Source: Filimonas zeae
GTDB lineage: Bacteria > Bacteroidota > Bacteroidia > Chitinophagales > Chitinophagaceae
Direction: 5' to 3'
DNA length: 64,000 nucleotides
NCBI RefSeq assembly: GCF_014641615.1
Contig: NZ_BMIB01000001.1
Span: 310,769-374,768, forward strand
Part shown: piece by piece, positions 33,411 through 42,642 of the stretch
Layout of the letters: each line of letters starts with the position of its first letter
Numbering within the stretch: the first letter of the stretch is position 1
Notes under the pieces: generated by a model
The model's input: only the letters and a program-made list of their open reading frames with translations
Database searches by the model: none
Told to the model about the DNA's origin: nothing
Position numbers and translations under genes: made by a program

Positions 33411-36155
33411 ATGAAGGACTTTTCATATATAACAAGCTCGCATCCAGCCTATATTGAGCGTTTATACCAGGATTACGTAGAGAACCCAACGAATGTGGAT
33501 CCTGATCTCAAAAAATTCTTCGAAGGTTTTGATTTCGCGGTGGCGAATGTGAACGGCAATGGCAAACCGGCAGTAAACGGTAGTGCAGCAGTAGATAGTA
33601 CGCAGTTAAGCAAAGAATTCAGTGTTTATCAGTTAATTCAGGCCTATCGCAAAAAAGCGCACCTGGTAGCAAAAACGAACCCTATCCGTCCGCGGAAAGA
33701 TCGTCGCGCCAACCTGGAGCTTTCTTATTTTGGTTTAGGAGAGGCTGATTTAAAAGCCACTTTTGAAGCCGGTAAGTTTATTGGTTTAGGAAAGGCTACA
33801 CTTCAGAGTATTGTTGACAAACTTACCAAAGTATACGCCAGCTCAGTAGGGGTGGAATACAGCGCCCTGAACGATATTGAGCGTATTGAATGGCTGGCAC
33901 AGGCGGTAGAAGAAAGAATGCTGAAACCTGTGGCTATTGACCAGAAGAAGCACATTCTGGAAAAGCTGAGCGAGGGTGTTATTTTTGAAAAATTCCTGCA
34001 TACGAAATATATAGGTCAGAAACGCTTTTCACTGGAAGGTGGCGAAAACCTGATTCCTGCGCTGGATGCCATTATTAACAAGGCAGCAGCCAACGATGTA
34101 AAAGAAGTGGTAATAGGTATGGCACACCGTGGCCGCCTGAACGTACTGGCTAATACATTAGGAAAAACGTACGAGCAGATTTTTACGGAATTTGAAGGTG
34201 TTATACCTGCTGACAAAACCATGGGCAGCGGTGACGTAAAATATCACCTGGGCTTTAACGGCGACCATACCACACCTGACGGACGCAGCATTAACCTGCA
34301 ATTGTGTCCTAACCCTTCTCACCTGGAAGTGGTAGACCCTGTGGTTATTGGTTTTGCACGTTCTAAAGCCAATGTGTTATACAATGCAGACTACGATAAA
34401 ATTCTGCCTATATTAATACATGGCGATGCGGCACTGGCCGGCCAGGGTATTATTTATGAAGTAGCGCAAATGAGCGAACTGCCAGGCTACTATGTAGGCG
34501 GTACTATTCACATTGCCATCAACAACCAGATTGGTTTTACTACCGATTTTGATGATGCGCGGAGCTCTGACTACTGTACTTCTGTAGCAGCTATTACCCA
34601 ATCTCCTGTATTACACGTAAATGGTGATGATGCAGAAGCGGTGGTAAAAGCAGTGGAAATTGCTACCGATTACCGTCAGCGTTTTAACTCAGACGTTTAT
34701 ATTGATATTCTTTGCTACAGAAGGCATGGCCACAACGAGGGTGATGAGCCTAAGTTTACCCAGCCCAGCCTGTACGCATTAATTGATAAGCATCCTAACC
34801 CACGCGAAGTATACGTGCAGTTTCTGTTACAAAACGGGGAGCCTGATGCACAGGAACTGGCGAAGGACATGGAGAAGAAGTTCTGGGCCGACTTACAGGA
34901 GCGCCTGGACGAAGTAAGACAAAAGCCGCTTCCTTATACGTATCAGCAGCCTGAACTGTGGTGGAGAGAACTGCGCAGAGCTACTGATGCAGACTTTGAC
35001 CAAAGCCCTGATACTGCAATATCTGAAGCAGACGCTAAAAGGCTGTTTGAGGGGCTGATGAAATGGCCTGAAGGCTTTAACCCGCTGAAAAAAGTGGAGA
35101 AGCTGTTACAGGATAAAGTAAAGGTGTTTGAGGCCGAGCAGAAAATTGACTGGGCTACTGCTGAACTGCTGGCTTACTCCAGCATACTGGCAGAGAACAA
35201 AGATGTACGTATGAGTGGGGAAGACGTTAAGCGTGGTACCTTCTCACACAGACATGCAGTAATGTTTGATGCAGAAACCAACGATCAGTACAACCGTCTG
35301 AATCATTTTCAGGAGCAGCAGGGTAAATTCCGCATCTTCAACTCGCTGCTGAGTGAGTATGGGGTGTTAGGTTTTGAATATGGTTATGCTATGGCTAACC
35401 CCAATGCCCTGGTGGTATGGGAAGCGCAGTATGGCGACTTTGTAAACGGTGCGCAAATGGTAATTGACCAGTATATTGCCAGCGCCGAACAAAAATGGGG
35501 TACCATGAGCGGTGTGGTATTGTTATTGCCACACGGTTATGAAGGTGGCGGACCAGACCACTCCAGCGCCCGTCTGGAGCGTTTTCTGCAAATGAGTGCA
35601 GAACTGAACATGGTGGTAACCAATATTACCACGGCAGCTAACTTCTTCCACGCGTTAAGACGTCAGCTGGCATGGCAGTTCCGTAAGCCATTAATCAACA
35701 TGTCGCCCAAAGCAAACCTGCGCCATGCGGGTAGCTACAGCCATATCAGCGAGTTTACGCAGGGTGGTTTTAAAGAGGTGATTGATGATGTTACTGTGGG
35801 TAAAGTAGAAGAGGTGAAGAAAGTGCTGCTGTGCTCCGGTAAAATTTACTTTGAACTGGCAGAAAGAAAGCAGAAAGACAACAGACAGGACGTAGCGGTA
35901 ATTCGTCTGGAGCAAATATATCCGCTGCCTGTAAAACAACTGGAAGCTCTGTATCAGAAATATGGCAAGGCTGTATGGTTCTGGGTACAGGAAGAGCCGC
36001 TGAACATGGGTGCAGCCTCCTTCCTGCAAATGAACCTGAAATCTGTTAACTACGGTATCATCAGCCGTAACGCCAGTGCCAGCACTGCTACCGGTTTTGC
36101 CAAAGTGCATGCGGTAGAGCAGGCAGATATCATAGAAACAGCATTCAGTATTTAA
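33411..36155 (+). CDS. sucA: 2-oxoglutarate dehydrogenase E1 component
   Basis: The product is 914 residues from the ATG at 33411, giving MKDFSYITSSHPAYIERLYQ, the usual N-terminal E2-binding segment; an in-frame ATG at 33321 would add 30 atypical residues. Thiamine-diphosphate signatures include VVIGMAHRGRLNVLANTLGK, GSGDVKYHLGF, CPNPSHLEVVDPVVIGFAR, ILIHGDAALAGQG and CYRRHGHNEGDEPKFTQP, with LPHGYEGGGPDHSSARLERF in the transketolase-like C-terminal half. It decarboxylates 2-oxoglutarate in the TCA cycle and passes the succinyl group to the E2 encoded 42 bases downstream. E3 is not in this window. Confidence 0.97.
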   Translation: MKDFSYITSSHPAYIERLYQDYVENPTNVDPDLKKFFEGFDFAVANVNGNGKPAVNGSAAVDSTQLSKEFSVYQLIQAYRKKAHLVAKTNPIRPRKDRRANLELSYFGLGEADLKATFEAGKFIGLGKATLQSIVDKLTKVYASSVGVEYSALNDIERIEWLAQAVEERMLKPVAIDQKKHILEKLSEGVIFEKFLHTKYIGQKRFSLEGGENLIPALDAIINKAAANDVKEVVIGMAHRGRLNVLANTLGKTYEQIFTEFEGVIPADKTMGSGDVKYHLGFNGDHTTPDGRSINLQLCPNPSHLEVVDPVVIGFARSKANVLYNADYDKILPILIHGDAALAGQGIIYEVAQMSELPGYYVGGTIHIAINNQIGFTTDFDDARSSDYCTSVAAITQSPVLHVNGDDAEAVVKAVEIATDYRQRFNSDVYIDILCYRRHGHNEGDEPKFTQPSLYALIDKHPNPREVYVQFLLQNGEPDAQELAKDMEKKFWADLQERLDEVRQKPLPYTYQQPELWWRELRRATDADFDQSPDTAISEADAKRLFEGLMKWPEGFNPLKKVEKLLQDKVKVFEAEQKIDWATAELLAYSSILAENKDVRMSGEDVKRGTFSHRHAVMFDAETNDQYNRLNHFQEQQGKFRIFNSLLSEYGVLGFEYGYAMANPNALVVWEAQYGDFVNGAQMVIDQYIASAEQKWGTMSGVVLLLPHGYEGGGPDHSSARLERFLQMSAELNMVVTNITTAANFFHALRRQLAWQFRKPLINMSPKANLRHAGSYSHISEFTQGGFKEVIDDVTVGKVEEVKKVLLCSGKIYFELAERKQKDNRQDVAVIRLEQIYPLPVKQLEALYQKYGKAVWFWVQEEPLNMGAASFLQMNLKSVNYGIISRNASASTATGFAKVHAVEQADIIETAFSI

Positions 36156-36197
36156 TTAACTTACCGGCAGAAGAATATACTAACATAATAGAATGTT

Positions 36198-37766
36198 ATG
36201 ATCGAAATTAAAGTACCAACAGTAGGAGAATCCATTAGTGAGGTAACGCTGTTGAAGTGGACTAAAAAGGACGGGGAATATGTGGAGCGTGATGAAGTGA
36301 TTGCGGAACTGGAAAGCGAAAAAGCAACTTTTGAAGTAAACGCAGAACAGGCGGGTGTTTTAAAAACCGTTGCCAAAGAAGGCGATACTATTGAAATTGG
36401 CGGTGTACTGGCCAATATTGATGAAACTGCTGCCAAACCTGCCGGTGATGGCGCAGCAAAAGCCGCTGAACAACCAGCCGCTGCTCCTGCTGAGGCACCA
36501 GCACCCGCTGCTGCTGCCGCTGAAGCCAAAGCTGTTGGTAAAGGTATTATTGAAATGAAAGTGCCTACCGTTGGTGAATCTATCAGCGAGGTTACTATAT
36601 TAAAATGGGTGAAGAAAGCCGGCGATCTGGTATCACGCGATGAAGTGATAGCAGAGCTGGAAAGCGAAAAAGCTACTTTTGAACTGAATGCAGAAGAAGC
36701 TGGTCAGCTGGAACCCGTTGGAAACGAAGGTGACGTAATTAAGATTGGCGATGTAATTGCCAAAATTAATACCGATGTGGCTGTGCCTGCTGGTGGCGCC
36801 AAAGCTGCAGAAGCAAAACCTGCTGCTGCACCCGCTGCCCAGCCTGCAAAAACAACTGCTGCTGCACCTGCCAGTGATGTAAAAGCTACTCCGGTAGCCT
36901 CTGCTATCATTGCTGATAAAAAAGTAAATCCTGCGGATATTACCCCATCTGGTTTTGGTGGTAAAATTGTGAAGCAGGATGTGCTGGAAGCGCTGAACAA
37001 CCCTGGTAAAAAGGCATTTGCCGGTCAGGAACTGGGTTCACGCAATACCCGCGTTGAAAAAATGAGTAACCTGCGTAAAACCATTAGCCGCAGACTGGTG
37101 GAAAGCAAAAATACCACTGCCATGTTAACCACTTTTAATGAGGTGGACATGACCAGGATAATGGAGGTACGTAAAATTTATAAAGACAAGTTTAAAGAGC
37201 AGCATGGTGTAAACCTGGGCTTTATGAGCTTCTTCTCCAAAGCCTGTGCTATTGCCCTGAGTGAGTGGCCTGCTGTAAACGCCTACATCGATGGCGACCA
37301 GCTGGTATACCACGATTATGCAGATATCAGCATTGCTGTAAGTACCCCAAGAGGTTTAACCGTACCGGTTATACGCAACGTGGAAAGCCTGAGCATGGCT
37401 GGTATTGAGAAAAAAGTAATTGAACTGGCTGGCAAAGCACGCGACAATAAACTGACTATGGATGAGCTGCAGGGCGGCACCTTTACCATCACCAACGGTG
37501 GTGTATTTGGTAGCCTGCTGAGCACGCCTATCATTAACCTGCCTCAGAGCGCTATTCTGGGTATGCACAAAATTCAGGAAAGACCTATGGCTATTAATGG
37601 CCAGGTGGTAATTCGCCCGATGATGTACATTGCCTTAAGCTACGACCACCGTATTATCGACGGTCGCGAAAGCGTTAGCTTCCTGGTGAGAGTGAAGGAG
37701 TTACTGGAAAATCCGGAACTGCTGCTGATAGGGAAAGATCCGGTGAAGAGTCTGCTGGAACTGTAA
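36198..37766 (+). CDS. odhB: Dihydrolipoyllysine-residue succinyltransferase (E2o) with two lipoyl domains
   Basis: The product is 522 residues. There are two complete biotinyl-lipoyl domains, at about 1-78 and 117-193, each with [13 protein letters not shown] and the lipoylation hairpin ESEKATFE (Lys42 and Lys158). They are joined by Ala/Pro/Glu-rich linkers. An E1/E3-binding domain follows (about 236-273, [20 protein letters not shown]), then the acyltransferase core with the active-site motif SYDHRIIDG (His484, Asp488). Most OdhB proteins have one lipoyl domain, whereas two or three are typical of pyruvate dehydrogenase E2. Position next to sucA supports the 2-oxoglutarate complex. Terminators follow at 37785-37856. 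Confidence 0.95.
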   Translation: MIEIKVPTVGESISEVTLLKWTKKDGEYVERDEVIAELESEKATFEVNAEQAGVLKTVAKEGDTIEIGGVLANIDETAAKPAGDGAAKAAEQPAAAPAEAPAPAAAAAEAKAVGKGIIEMKVPTVGESISEVTILKWVKKAGDLVSRDEVIAELESEKATFELNAEEAGQLEPVGNEGDVIKIGDVIAKINTDVAVPAGGAKAAEAKPAAAPAAQPAKTTAAAPASDVKATPVASAIIADKKVNPADITPSGFGGKIVKQDVLEALNNPGKKAFAGQELGSRNTRVEKMSNLRKTISRRLVESKNTTAMLTTFNEVDMTRIMEVRKIYKDKFKEQHGVNLGFMSFFSKACAIALSEWPAVNAYIDGDQLVYHDYADISIAVSTPRGLTVPVIRNVESLSMAGIEKKVIELAGKARDNKLTMDELQGGTFTITNGGVFGSLLSTPIINLPQSAILGMHKIQERPMAINGQVVIRPMMYIALSYDHRIIDGRESVSFLVRVKELLENPELLLIGKDPVKSLLEL

Positions 37767-37784
37767 TCCGGCTAAAAATAATCA

Positions 37785-37856
37785 GCGTTCCCCCTTTAAA
37801 TGCGGGGGGAGCGCCAACACGAAAAGTTGATATGTTTGTCATATCAACTTTTTTAT
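37785..37856 (+). terminator. Double terminator after odhB
   Basis: The first hairpin pairs GCGTTCCCCC (37785-37794) with 37805-37814. The second is a perfect 13-bp stem, 37822-37834 with 37840-37852, with a 5-nt loop followed by T residues. The second is a standard intrinsic terminator; the first may be a back-up or a processing structure. Confidence 0.8.
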
Positions 37857-37874
37857 TCCCCCTAATTGATACTT

Positions 37875-38780
37875 ATGAAACGTTTGGTGCCTTGCTTTTT
37901 GGTAATGATTACACTCACCATGTACTCCTGTCAGAAAGAACTGGGACCGCTAACAGATGATACGGAAATTGTACCGCCTGTTACTCCCCCCGACGACACC
38001 GTTAAACCGGTTACCGGCAACGATCTGCTGATGAAGGTGCAGCGGGATTTTGCCTATTCTTCCGGCGACAAAGAATCAAGAGTTACCCAGTTTTCGTGGA
38101 ATGCTGCCAAAAAGCTGGTAAGGTATTCTGAAACAGGAACAGACGCCAACGAAAATCCTATAAGTGTAAATTACCGCTTTGACAGAGATGCCAGCGGCAG
38201 AGTAATAAAAGCGGTTCAATCGGGCTTTCCACGCAACGCTAATCTGGATTCTATAATATATACTGCCGTATACCAGGAAGGTACCGAAAAGCTGAAATAT
38301 GTAACTGACATACAATATTCTCAGGCCATTCGTTTAAGAGACAGTATTGTGTATACCTACGACGCCAAAGGCCAGATAAGCCAGAAAGAAAGCTGGTTTG
38401 CGGTTGGGTTAAATGGTGTACTGGCTAAAAATACCCGCCAGGTATTTAGTTACGATGGTAACGGCAACATAAGCAGACTGGTGCAGGCTGCTTACAACGC
38501 TACCGACAATATTTATGTGCAGTCTGGCACCTACACTTATACTTACGGTACTTTTAAAACGCCTGTACAACTGGGTACAGAAGCGTTTATTGTAAACAAT
38601 CTTACTGACTGGATTTCGCCTTACTATACTTCCGGCTCTGTACAACGTACCGAAACCGGCACTTTTACTTACGACTACAAAACAGGTGCTTACACTACCA
38701 GCAATAAGCCGGTAGAAGTAGCTATTACACAATCTGGCGGTGTTAACGGCAACGGTACCCTTACCTGCACGTATAACTAA
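37875..38780 (+). CDS. Lipoprotein with YD-repeat-like motifs, function unknown
   Basis: The product is 301 residues from the ATG at 37875. The lipoprotein signal ends TMYSCQKELG with predicted lipidated Cys19. A Pro/Thr-rich linker (VPPVTPPDDTVKPV) precedes a beta-rich body with repeated motifs of the RHS/YD type: FDRDASGRVIKAVQ, YTYDAKGQISQKE and FSYDGNGNISRLVQ. The C-terminal part contains FTYDYKTGAYTTSN. Such short YD-like repeats build beta-hairpin stacks in surface proteins of Bacteroidota. No catalytic motif or toxin domain is visible. It stands alone between the odhB terminators and the methyltransferase gene. Confidence 0.7.
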   Translation: MKRLVPCFLVMITLTMYSCQKELGPLTDDTEIVPPVTPPDDTVKPVTGNDLLMKVQRDFAYSSGDKESRVTQFSWNAAKKLVRYSETGTDANENPISVNYRFDRDASGRVIKAVQSGFPRNANLDSIIYTAVYQEGTEKLKYVTDIQYSQAIRLRDSIVYTYDAKGQISQKESWFAVGLNGVLAKNTRQVFSYDGNGNISRLVQAAYNATDNIYVQSGTYTYTYGTFKTPVQLGTEAFIVNNLTDWISPYYTSGSVQRTETGTFTYDYKTGAYTTSNKPVEVAITQSGGVNGNGTLTCTYN

Positions 38781-38793
38781 TACAGAATGAGGG

Positions 38794-38801
38794 TATATTT
38801 G
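38794..38801 (+). promoter_or_regulatory. Perfect -7 box abutting the methyltransferase start
   Basis: TATATTTG ends 4 nt before the GTG start codon at 38806, implying a leaderless or nearly leaderless transcript. An in-frame stop codon at 38788-38790 excludes a start upstream of the box. No clear -33 element is seen. Confidence 0.4.
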
Positions 38802-38805
38802 CCTG

Positions 38806-39990
38806 GTGCAATACGCCCATCGTTATATACAATATGCAGTTACTGCATTGGCAGGCTTTAACGGCTCACTGCCTTTACAGCATTACCTGAAACAATTTTT
38901 TGCGGCTGATAAAAAGTACGGTTCCAAAGACCGGCGTTTTATCAGCCATCTTTGTTATTGCTACTTCCGTACCGGCCATGCTTTGCAGCAGCTGCCGGCA
39001 GAAGAGCGTATAAAAGTATCGCTGTACTTATGCAGTGAGCAGCTGGAAGGCTGGAATGACTTGTTTACCCAGGCCTGGCAGCAGGCGCATACGCCGCAGC
39101 TTACCCAACGTATACAGTTTGTAGTACAGCAGGGAATACCATTTGAGGCTGCTGCCGTTTTTCCGTGGTTACAGCAGTGCAGCAGCGATATAGATACCAC
39201 AGCGTTTGCCCATAGCCATTTGTTACAGCCCCATGTGTTTTTGCGTGTACGCCCGGGTATGCAAAAACGTGTGCTGCAAAAGCTGCAACAGCAGCAGGTA
39301 GTGTTTACGCAGCCACAGCCTGATTGTATTGCATTGCCACCTGCCAGCAAGGCCGATCAGTTTTTACAGCTGAACAGCGAAGCAGTGGTGCAGGATTTAA
39401 GCTCGCAACGTGTGGGTGATGTATTACTACAGGCAGATAATAAGCGTATCAGAACTGTTTGGGATTGCTGTGCCGCCAGCGGGGGAAAGTCTATACTGGT
39501 AAAAGATCTGCTTTCAGATATTCAGCTAACGGTATCAGATGTAAGGGCCTCTATCATCCACAATTTAAAACAACGTTTTGCGGAAGCGGGCATCCGCAGT
39601 TATCAATCGTTTGTTGCCGACTTAACCGATAAGGAAGCGCTGAAACGCGGGCCGGTGCCGGGAAAGGGTTTTGACCTGATTGTATGTGATGCGCCCTGCA
39701 GCGGATCTGGTACCTGGGGCAGAACGCCGGAACAACTGGCCTTTTTTACAACGGCGGAAATTGACCGCTATGCCACCCTGCAACGGAAAATAGTAACTAC
39801 CGCAGTAAACGCGCTGGCACCCGGTGGCTTTCTGTTATACATTACCTGTTCGGTATTTGCAGCTGAGAACGAACAGCAGACAGCGTACATACAAAACCAG
39901 CTGCAACTGAAACCGGTAGCCGCTACCTTGCTAAAGGGCTACCACGAAAAGGCGGATACGATGTATGCCGCCCTGTTTACAAAAGCATAG
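38806..39990 (+). CDS. RsmB/NOP-family RNA (cytosine-5)-methyltransferase
   Basis: The product is 394 residues with a GTG start. The N-terminal region (about 1-170) resembles the NusB-like/RNA-binding part (ADKKYGSKDRRFISHLCYCYF). The Rossmann methyltransferase has SAM motif I as WDCCAASGGKSILVKDLL, motif IV as IVCDAPCSGSGTWGRTPEQ with the family Pro-Cys, and motif VI as LLYITCSVFAAENEQQ with the catalytic Cys of TCS. The family makes m5C in rRNA or tRNA. Whether this is the 16S C967 enzyme is not certain, so no symbol is given. It converges on the MFS efflux operon with 5 bases between stop codons. Confidence 0.88.
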   Translation: MQYAHRYIQYAVTALAGFNGSLPLQHYLKQFFAADKKYGSKDRRFISHLCYCYFRTGHALQQLPAEERIKVSLYLCSEQLEGWNDLFTQAWQQAHTPQLTQRIQFVVQQGIPFEAAAVFPWLQQCSSDIDTTAFAHSHLLQPHVFLRVRPGMQKRVLQKLQQQQVVFTQPQPDCIALPPASKADQFLQLNSEAVVQDLSSQRVGDVLLQADNKRIRTVWDCCAASGGKSILVKDLLSDIQLTVSDVRASIIHNLKQRFAEAGIRSYQSFVADLTDKEALKRGPVPGKGFDLIVCDAPCSGSGTWGRTPEQLAFFTTAEIDRYATLQRKIVTTAVNALAPGGFLLYITCSVFAAENEQQTAYIQNQLQLKPVAATLLKGYHEKADTMYAALFTKA

Positions 39991-39995
39991 CCTGG

Positions 39996-41609
39996 TTACC
40001 ACATGGTTCTGGGCATCAGCTTCATGGTGCCCTGTTTTACCTTGTTAATAGAAAACAGCAGGTGTTTGTTCAGTATCATTACTACTACCACAGCCAGTAA
40101 GGCCCAGCCCACTGCAGTATAAATTTCCATATAAGAAAGCAGGGTGCTTTGCCGGCTTACGGCTGCATGCAGTTGCTGATAGGTCAGCTGCGTAGCAGCA
40201 TCGGCAGAATAGCCTTTGGCAGTAAAAGACGCGGTAAGGCTGGCCAGCCTGCTTTGTGCTTCGGTACTTTCCGGTGTTACAAACTGCTGCAATTTGCTGT
40301 AGTGTGTACGCTGTAAAAACACTTTGGCATTCTGTACCACACAAAACCCTACGCTGGTGCCCCAGAAACGGCCCGAAACGGCCGCGAAACCGGCAGCCAG
40401 GGATAGCGGCTGTGCCACCGTAGAAGTGGTTAAAAATACCAGTGGAATAAACACCATACCCACACCTGCGCCCTGTAAAAAATAAGGAACGGCAATTTGC
40501 TGTAAAGCGGCATCCGGTACAAACAAAAACGTAAACCAGAAATGATATACCGCCAGCAGTACAAAACCACTGAGAATAATGTAGTGGCTGGCAACCGCCT
40601 GGTGTAATAACAGCCCTGCCAGTATTAACCCTGCTATAAGCCCGGCTACGTTAATGTATTGCACGTGGGCTATATATATGGGCTCCCACCGCCATATATC
40701 GCTCATGGTGGCATAACACAAATTCAGCGTGGCGCGGCAGGTATAAAAAAACACAAACAGCAGCATACCTGCTATCACCTGCTTGTTGCGGAATACATTC
40801 ATGTTAAACGCGGGCCTTTTAATTCTGAGTTGCCTTAGTACAAACAAACCCATAAACACCACCGCAATAATGGCGCACACAGCAATTTTGCCCGATTGAA
40901 ACCAGTATAGTTTTTCGCCATATACCAGTACGTACGACCCGCATAAAATGCCAGGCAATACCAGCAGATAACTAACCCAGTCAACCTGGTACAAAGGCAG
41001 CTTTTTAGTAAATCTTTTGGTGTTAAACACCAGCAGTATCAAACCCATACCCAGCACCTGAAACAAAGCACCACCGTAGGCCATATGCTGCCAGTCTGAG
41101 TTATCCATCAGCCATACCATTATATGAATGGTAAAGGTGGATGAGCACAGCAGTATGCCATAGAAAATGCTGTAGGCAATAATCATGGCGCTGTTGGTTT
41201 TAAAGCGCGACATCAGCAGCATACGCAGCGAAACGCCGGGCAATGCCATACAAAGCCCTTCTGCAATACGCAGCATAATAAACTGGTAATAATTGGTGGT
41301 ATAGGCAGACAGGATAAGTACCAGCGCACTGATGGCGTTAATACAGAGAAAATAATTGCGGGTAGAGAAGTAGCGGAAAAAGCGCGCTTCAATTAAAACA
41401 GTGGCCAGCAGGGTACCATAGGTAAGGCTGATGATAAACTGCATATCTTCCGGTTCTATATCCAGATAGCTGGCGGTATAGGTGGTGTTGGAATTGTACA
41501 GCCCCAGCAGCATCATAGAAGGCAGCATGCAGTAAATAAGCACGCCTTTTATTAACCAGCCCGGAGCCCACGCTTTAAATATGTTATTGGCTTGTTCCAT
41601 ACTATTCAT
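39996..41609 (-). CDS. MFS drug-efflux transporter (DHA2/EmrB-like)
   Basis: The product is 537 residues from the ATG at 41609; a second ATG at 41600, just after the upstream stop codon, is equally possible. About 14 hydrophobic helices are visible, as in the DHA2 class. Charged loops include FRYFSTRNYF and RMLLMSRFKTNSA between early helices, where the family has its motif A-like segment. A periplasmic-type loop near the end (YSKLQQFVTPESTEAQSRL) matches the long last loop of EmrB relatives. It overlaps or abuts the HlyD gene, with the TolC gene first in the operon, so a complete tripartite pump is encoded. Substrate is unknown. Confidence 0.88.
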   Translation of the reverse strand: MNSMEQANNIFKAWAPGWLIKGVLIYCMLPSMMLLGLYNSNTTYTASYLDIEPEDMQFIISLTYGTLLATVLIEARFFRYFSTRNYFLCINAISALVLILSAYTTNYYQFIMLRIAEGLCMALPGVSLRMLLMSRFKTNSAMIIAYSIFYGILLCSSTFTIHIMVWLMDNSDWQHMAYGGALFQVLGMGLILLVFNTKRFTKKLPLYQVDWVSYLLVLPGILCGSYVLVYGEKLYWFQSGKIAVCAIIAVVFMGLFVLRQLRIKRPAFNMNVFRNKQVIAGMLLFVFFYTCRATLNLCYATMSDIWRWEPIYIAHVQYINVAGLIAGLILAGLLLHQAVASHYIILSGFVLLAVYHFWFTFLFVPDAALQQIAVPYFLQGAGVGMVFIPLVFLTTSTVAQPLSLAAGFAAVSGRFWGTSVGFCVVQNAKVFLQRTHYSKLQQFVTPESTEAQSRLASLTASFTAKGYSADAATQLTYQQLHAAVSRQSTLLSYMEIYTAVGWALLAVVVVMILNKHLLFSINKVKQGTMKLMPRTMW

Positions 41610-42636
41610 TCTTTGCCGTAACCACCACATTCATTCCGGCTCGTAAAAACTGCGTAATACTATCCTTATCTGTTAACTCAATACGTACGGGTATACGCTG
41701 CTCTATTTTAACAAAGTTGCCGGTAGCATTGTCTGGCGGCAGCAGCGAAAACCTGGCGCCGCTGGCGGGGGAGAGGGACTGAATTCTGCCATGTATAACC
41801 ACATTGCCCGTGGCATCCGCTTTCATACTTACGGCCTGGCCAACAGCCAGTTTGTGTACCTGCGTTTCTTTAAAATTGGCGGTAATCCATTTTTCGCGGC
41901 TTACTACCGATACCAGTGTCTGCCCTTCTTTTACCAGCTGGCCGGGCTGTATGGTTTTTCTGCCGGTATAGCCATCGTACGGTGCAGTAATAATGGTGTA
42001 GGATACAAACAGCGCCGCATTGTCTACCGCTGCCTGTCTGGCTTTAACCGAGGTAGAGGCGGGTATTACGCGGGAGGCTGCTTCTTCTGTACCCAAACTG
42101 GCTGCCTCTAAACCGCTTACCAGTTCGTTATAACGTGCCTGTGCTGCCTGGTAGCCAGCCTTTACCTGCTCGTACTGCTGTTGGGTAACCGCTTCTTCCT
42201 GTAACAGGTTTTCATATCTTTTATAGTCCTGCGTGTGCTTCCACAATTCTGCACGCGCAGCTTCTATCTGTGCTTTTTTAATACTGGTATTGGTACTTAT
42301 AGCCAGTGCCCCCTTGTGTAATACCTGCACAGTTTGTGCAGCCGCTTCCAGATCGGCCTGGGCCAGTTGCAGCCGCGTTGTAAATTCCCGGTTATCTATC
42401 ACTACCAGCGTATCGCCTTTGTGTACCAATTGGTTTTCTTCGTAACGTACTTCCTGTATATAGCCGGTAACACGGCTCATTACCGGTGTTACGTACTGAT
42501 CTACCTGGGCATCGTTGGTTTCTTGGTGGTTGTGGTAAAACACAAAAAAATAAACACCGGCTGCTATGCCGCCCAGCACAAGCAGAGTGGAAATTACGGT
42601 TAGCAGGTGATGCAATAAACTGTTATTCTTTTTCAT
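41602..42636 (-). CDS. HlyD/EmrA-family periplasmic adaptor of the efflux pump
   Basis: The product is 344 residues. One N-terminal membrane helix (about 12-33) leads to a barrel-sandwich half-motif (VMSRVTGYIQEVRYEENQLV), a long coiled-coil hairpin (about 80-190, rich in Gln, Ala and Glu), the returning half-motif (ITAPYDGYTGRKTIQPGQLV) and a beta-barrel domain (GARFSLLPPDNATGNFVKIE is typical of EmrA). It bridges the MFS pump and the TolC channel encoded on either side. It starts 6 bases after the TolC-like gene ends. Confidence 0.93.
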   Translation of the reverse strand: MKKNNSLLHHLLTVISTLLVLGGIAAGVYFFVFYHNHQETNDAQVDQYVTPVMSRVTGYIQEVRYEENQLVHKGDTLVVIDNREFTTRLQLAQADLEAAAQTVQVLHKGALAISTNTSIKKAQIEAARAELWKHTQDYKRYENLLQEEAVTQQQYEQVKAGYQAAQARYNELVSGLEAASLGTEEAASRVIPASTSVKARQAAVDNAALFVSYTIITAPYDGYTGRKTIQPGQLVKEGQTLVSVVSREKWITANFKETQVHKLAVGQAVSMKADATGNVVIHGRIQSLSPASGARFSLLPPDNATGNFVKIEQRIPVRIELTDKDSITQFLRAGMNVVVTAKNE

Positions 42637-42642
42637 ATATTT

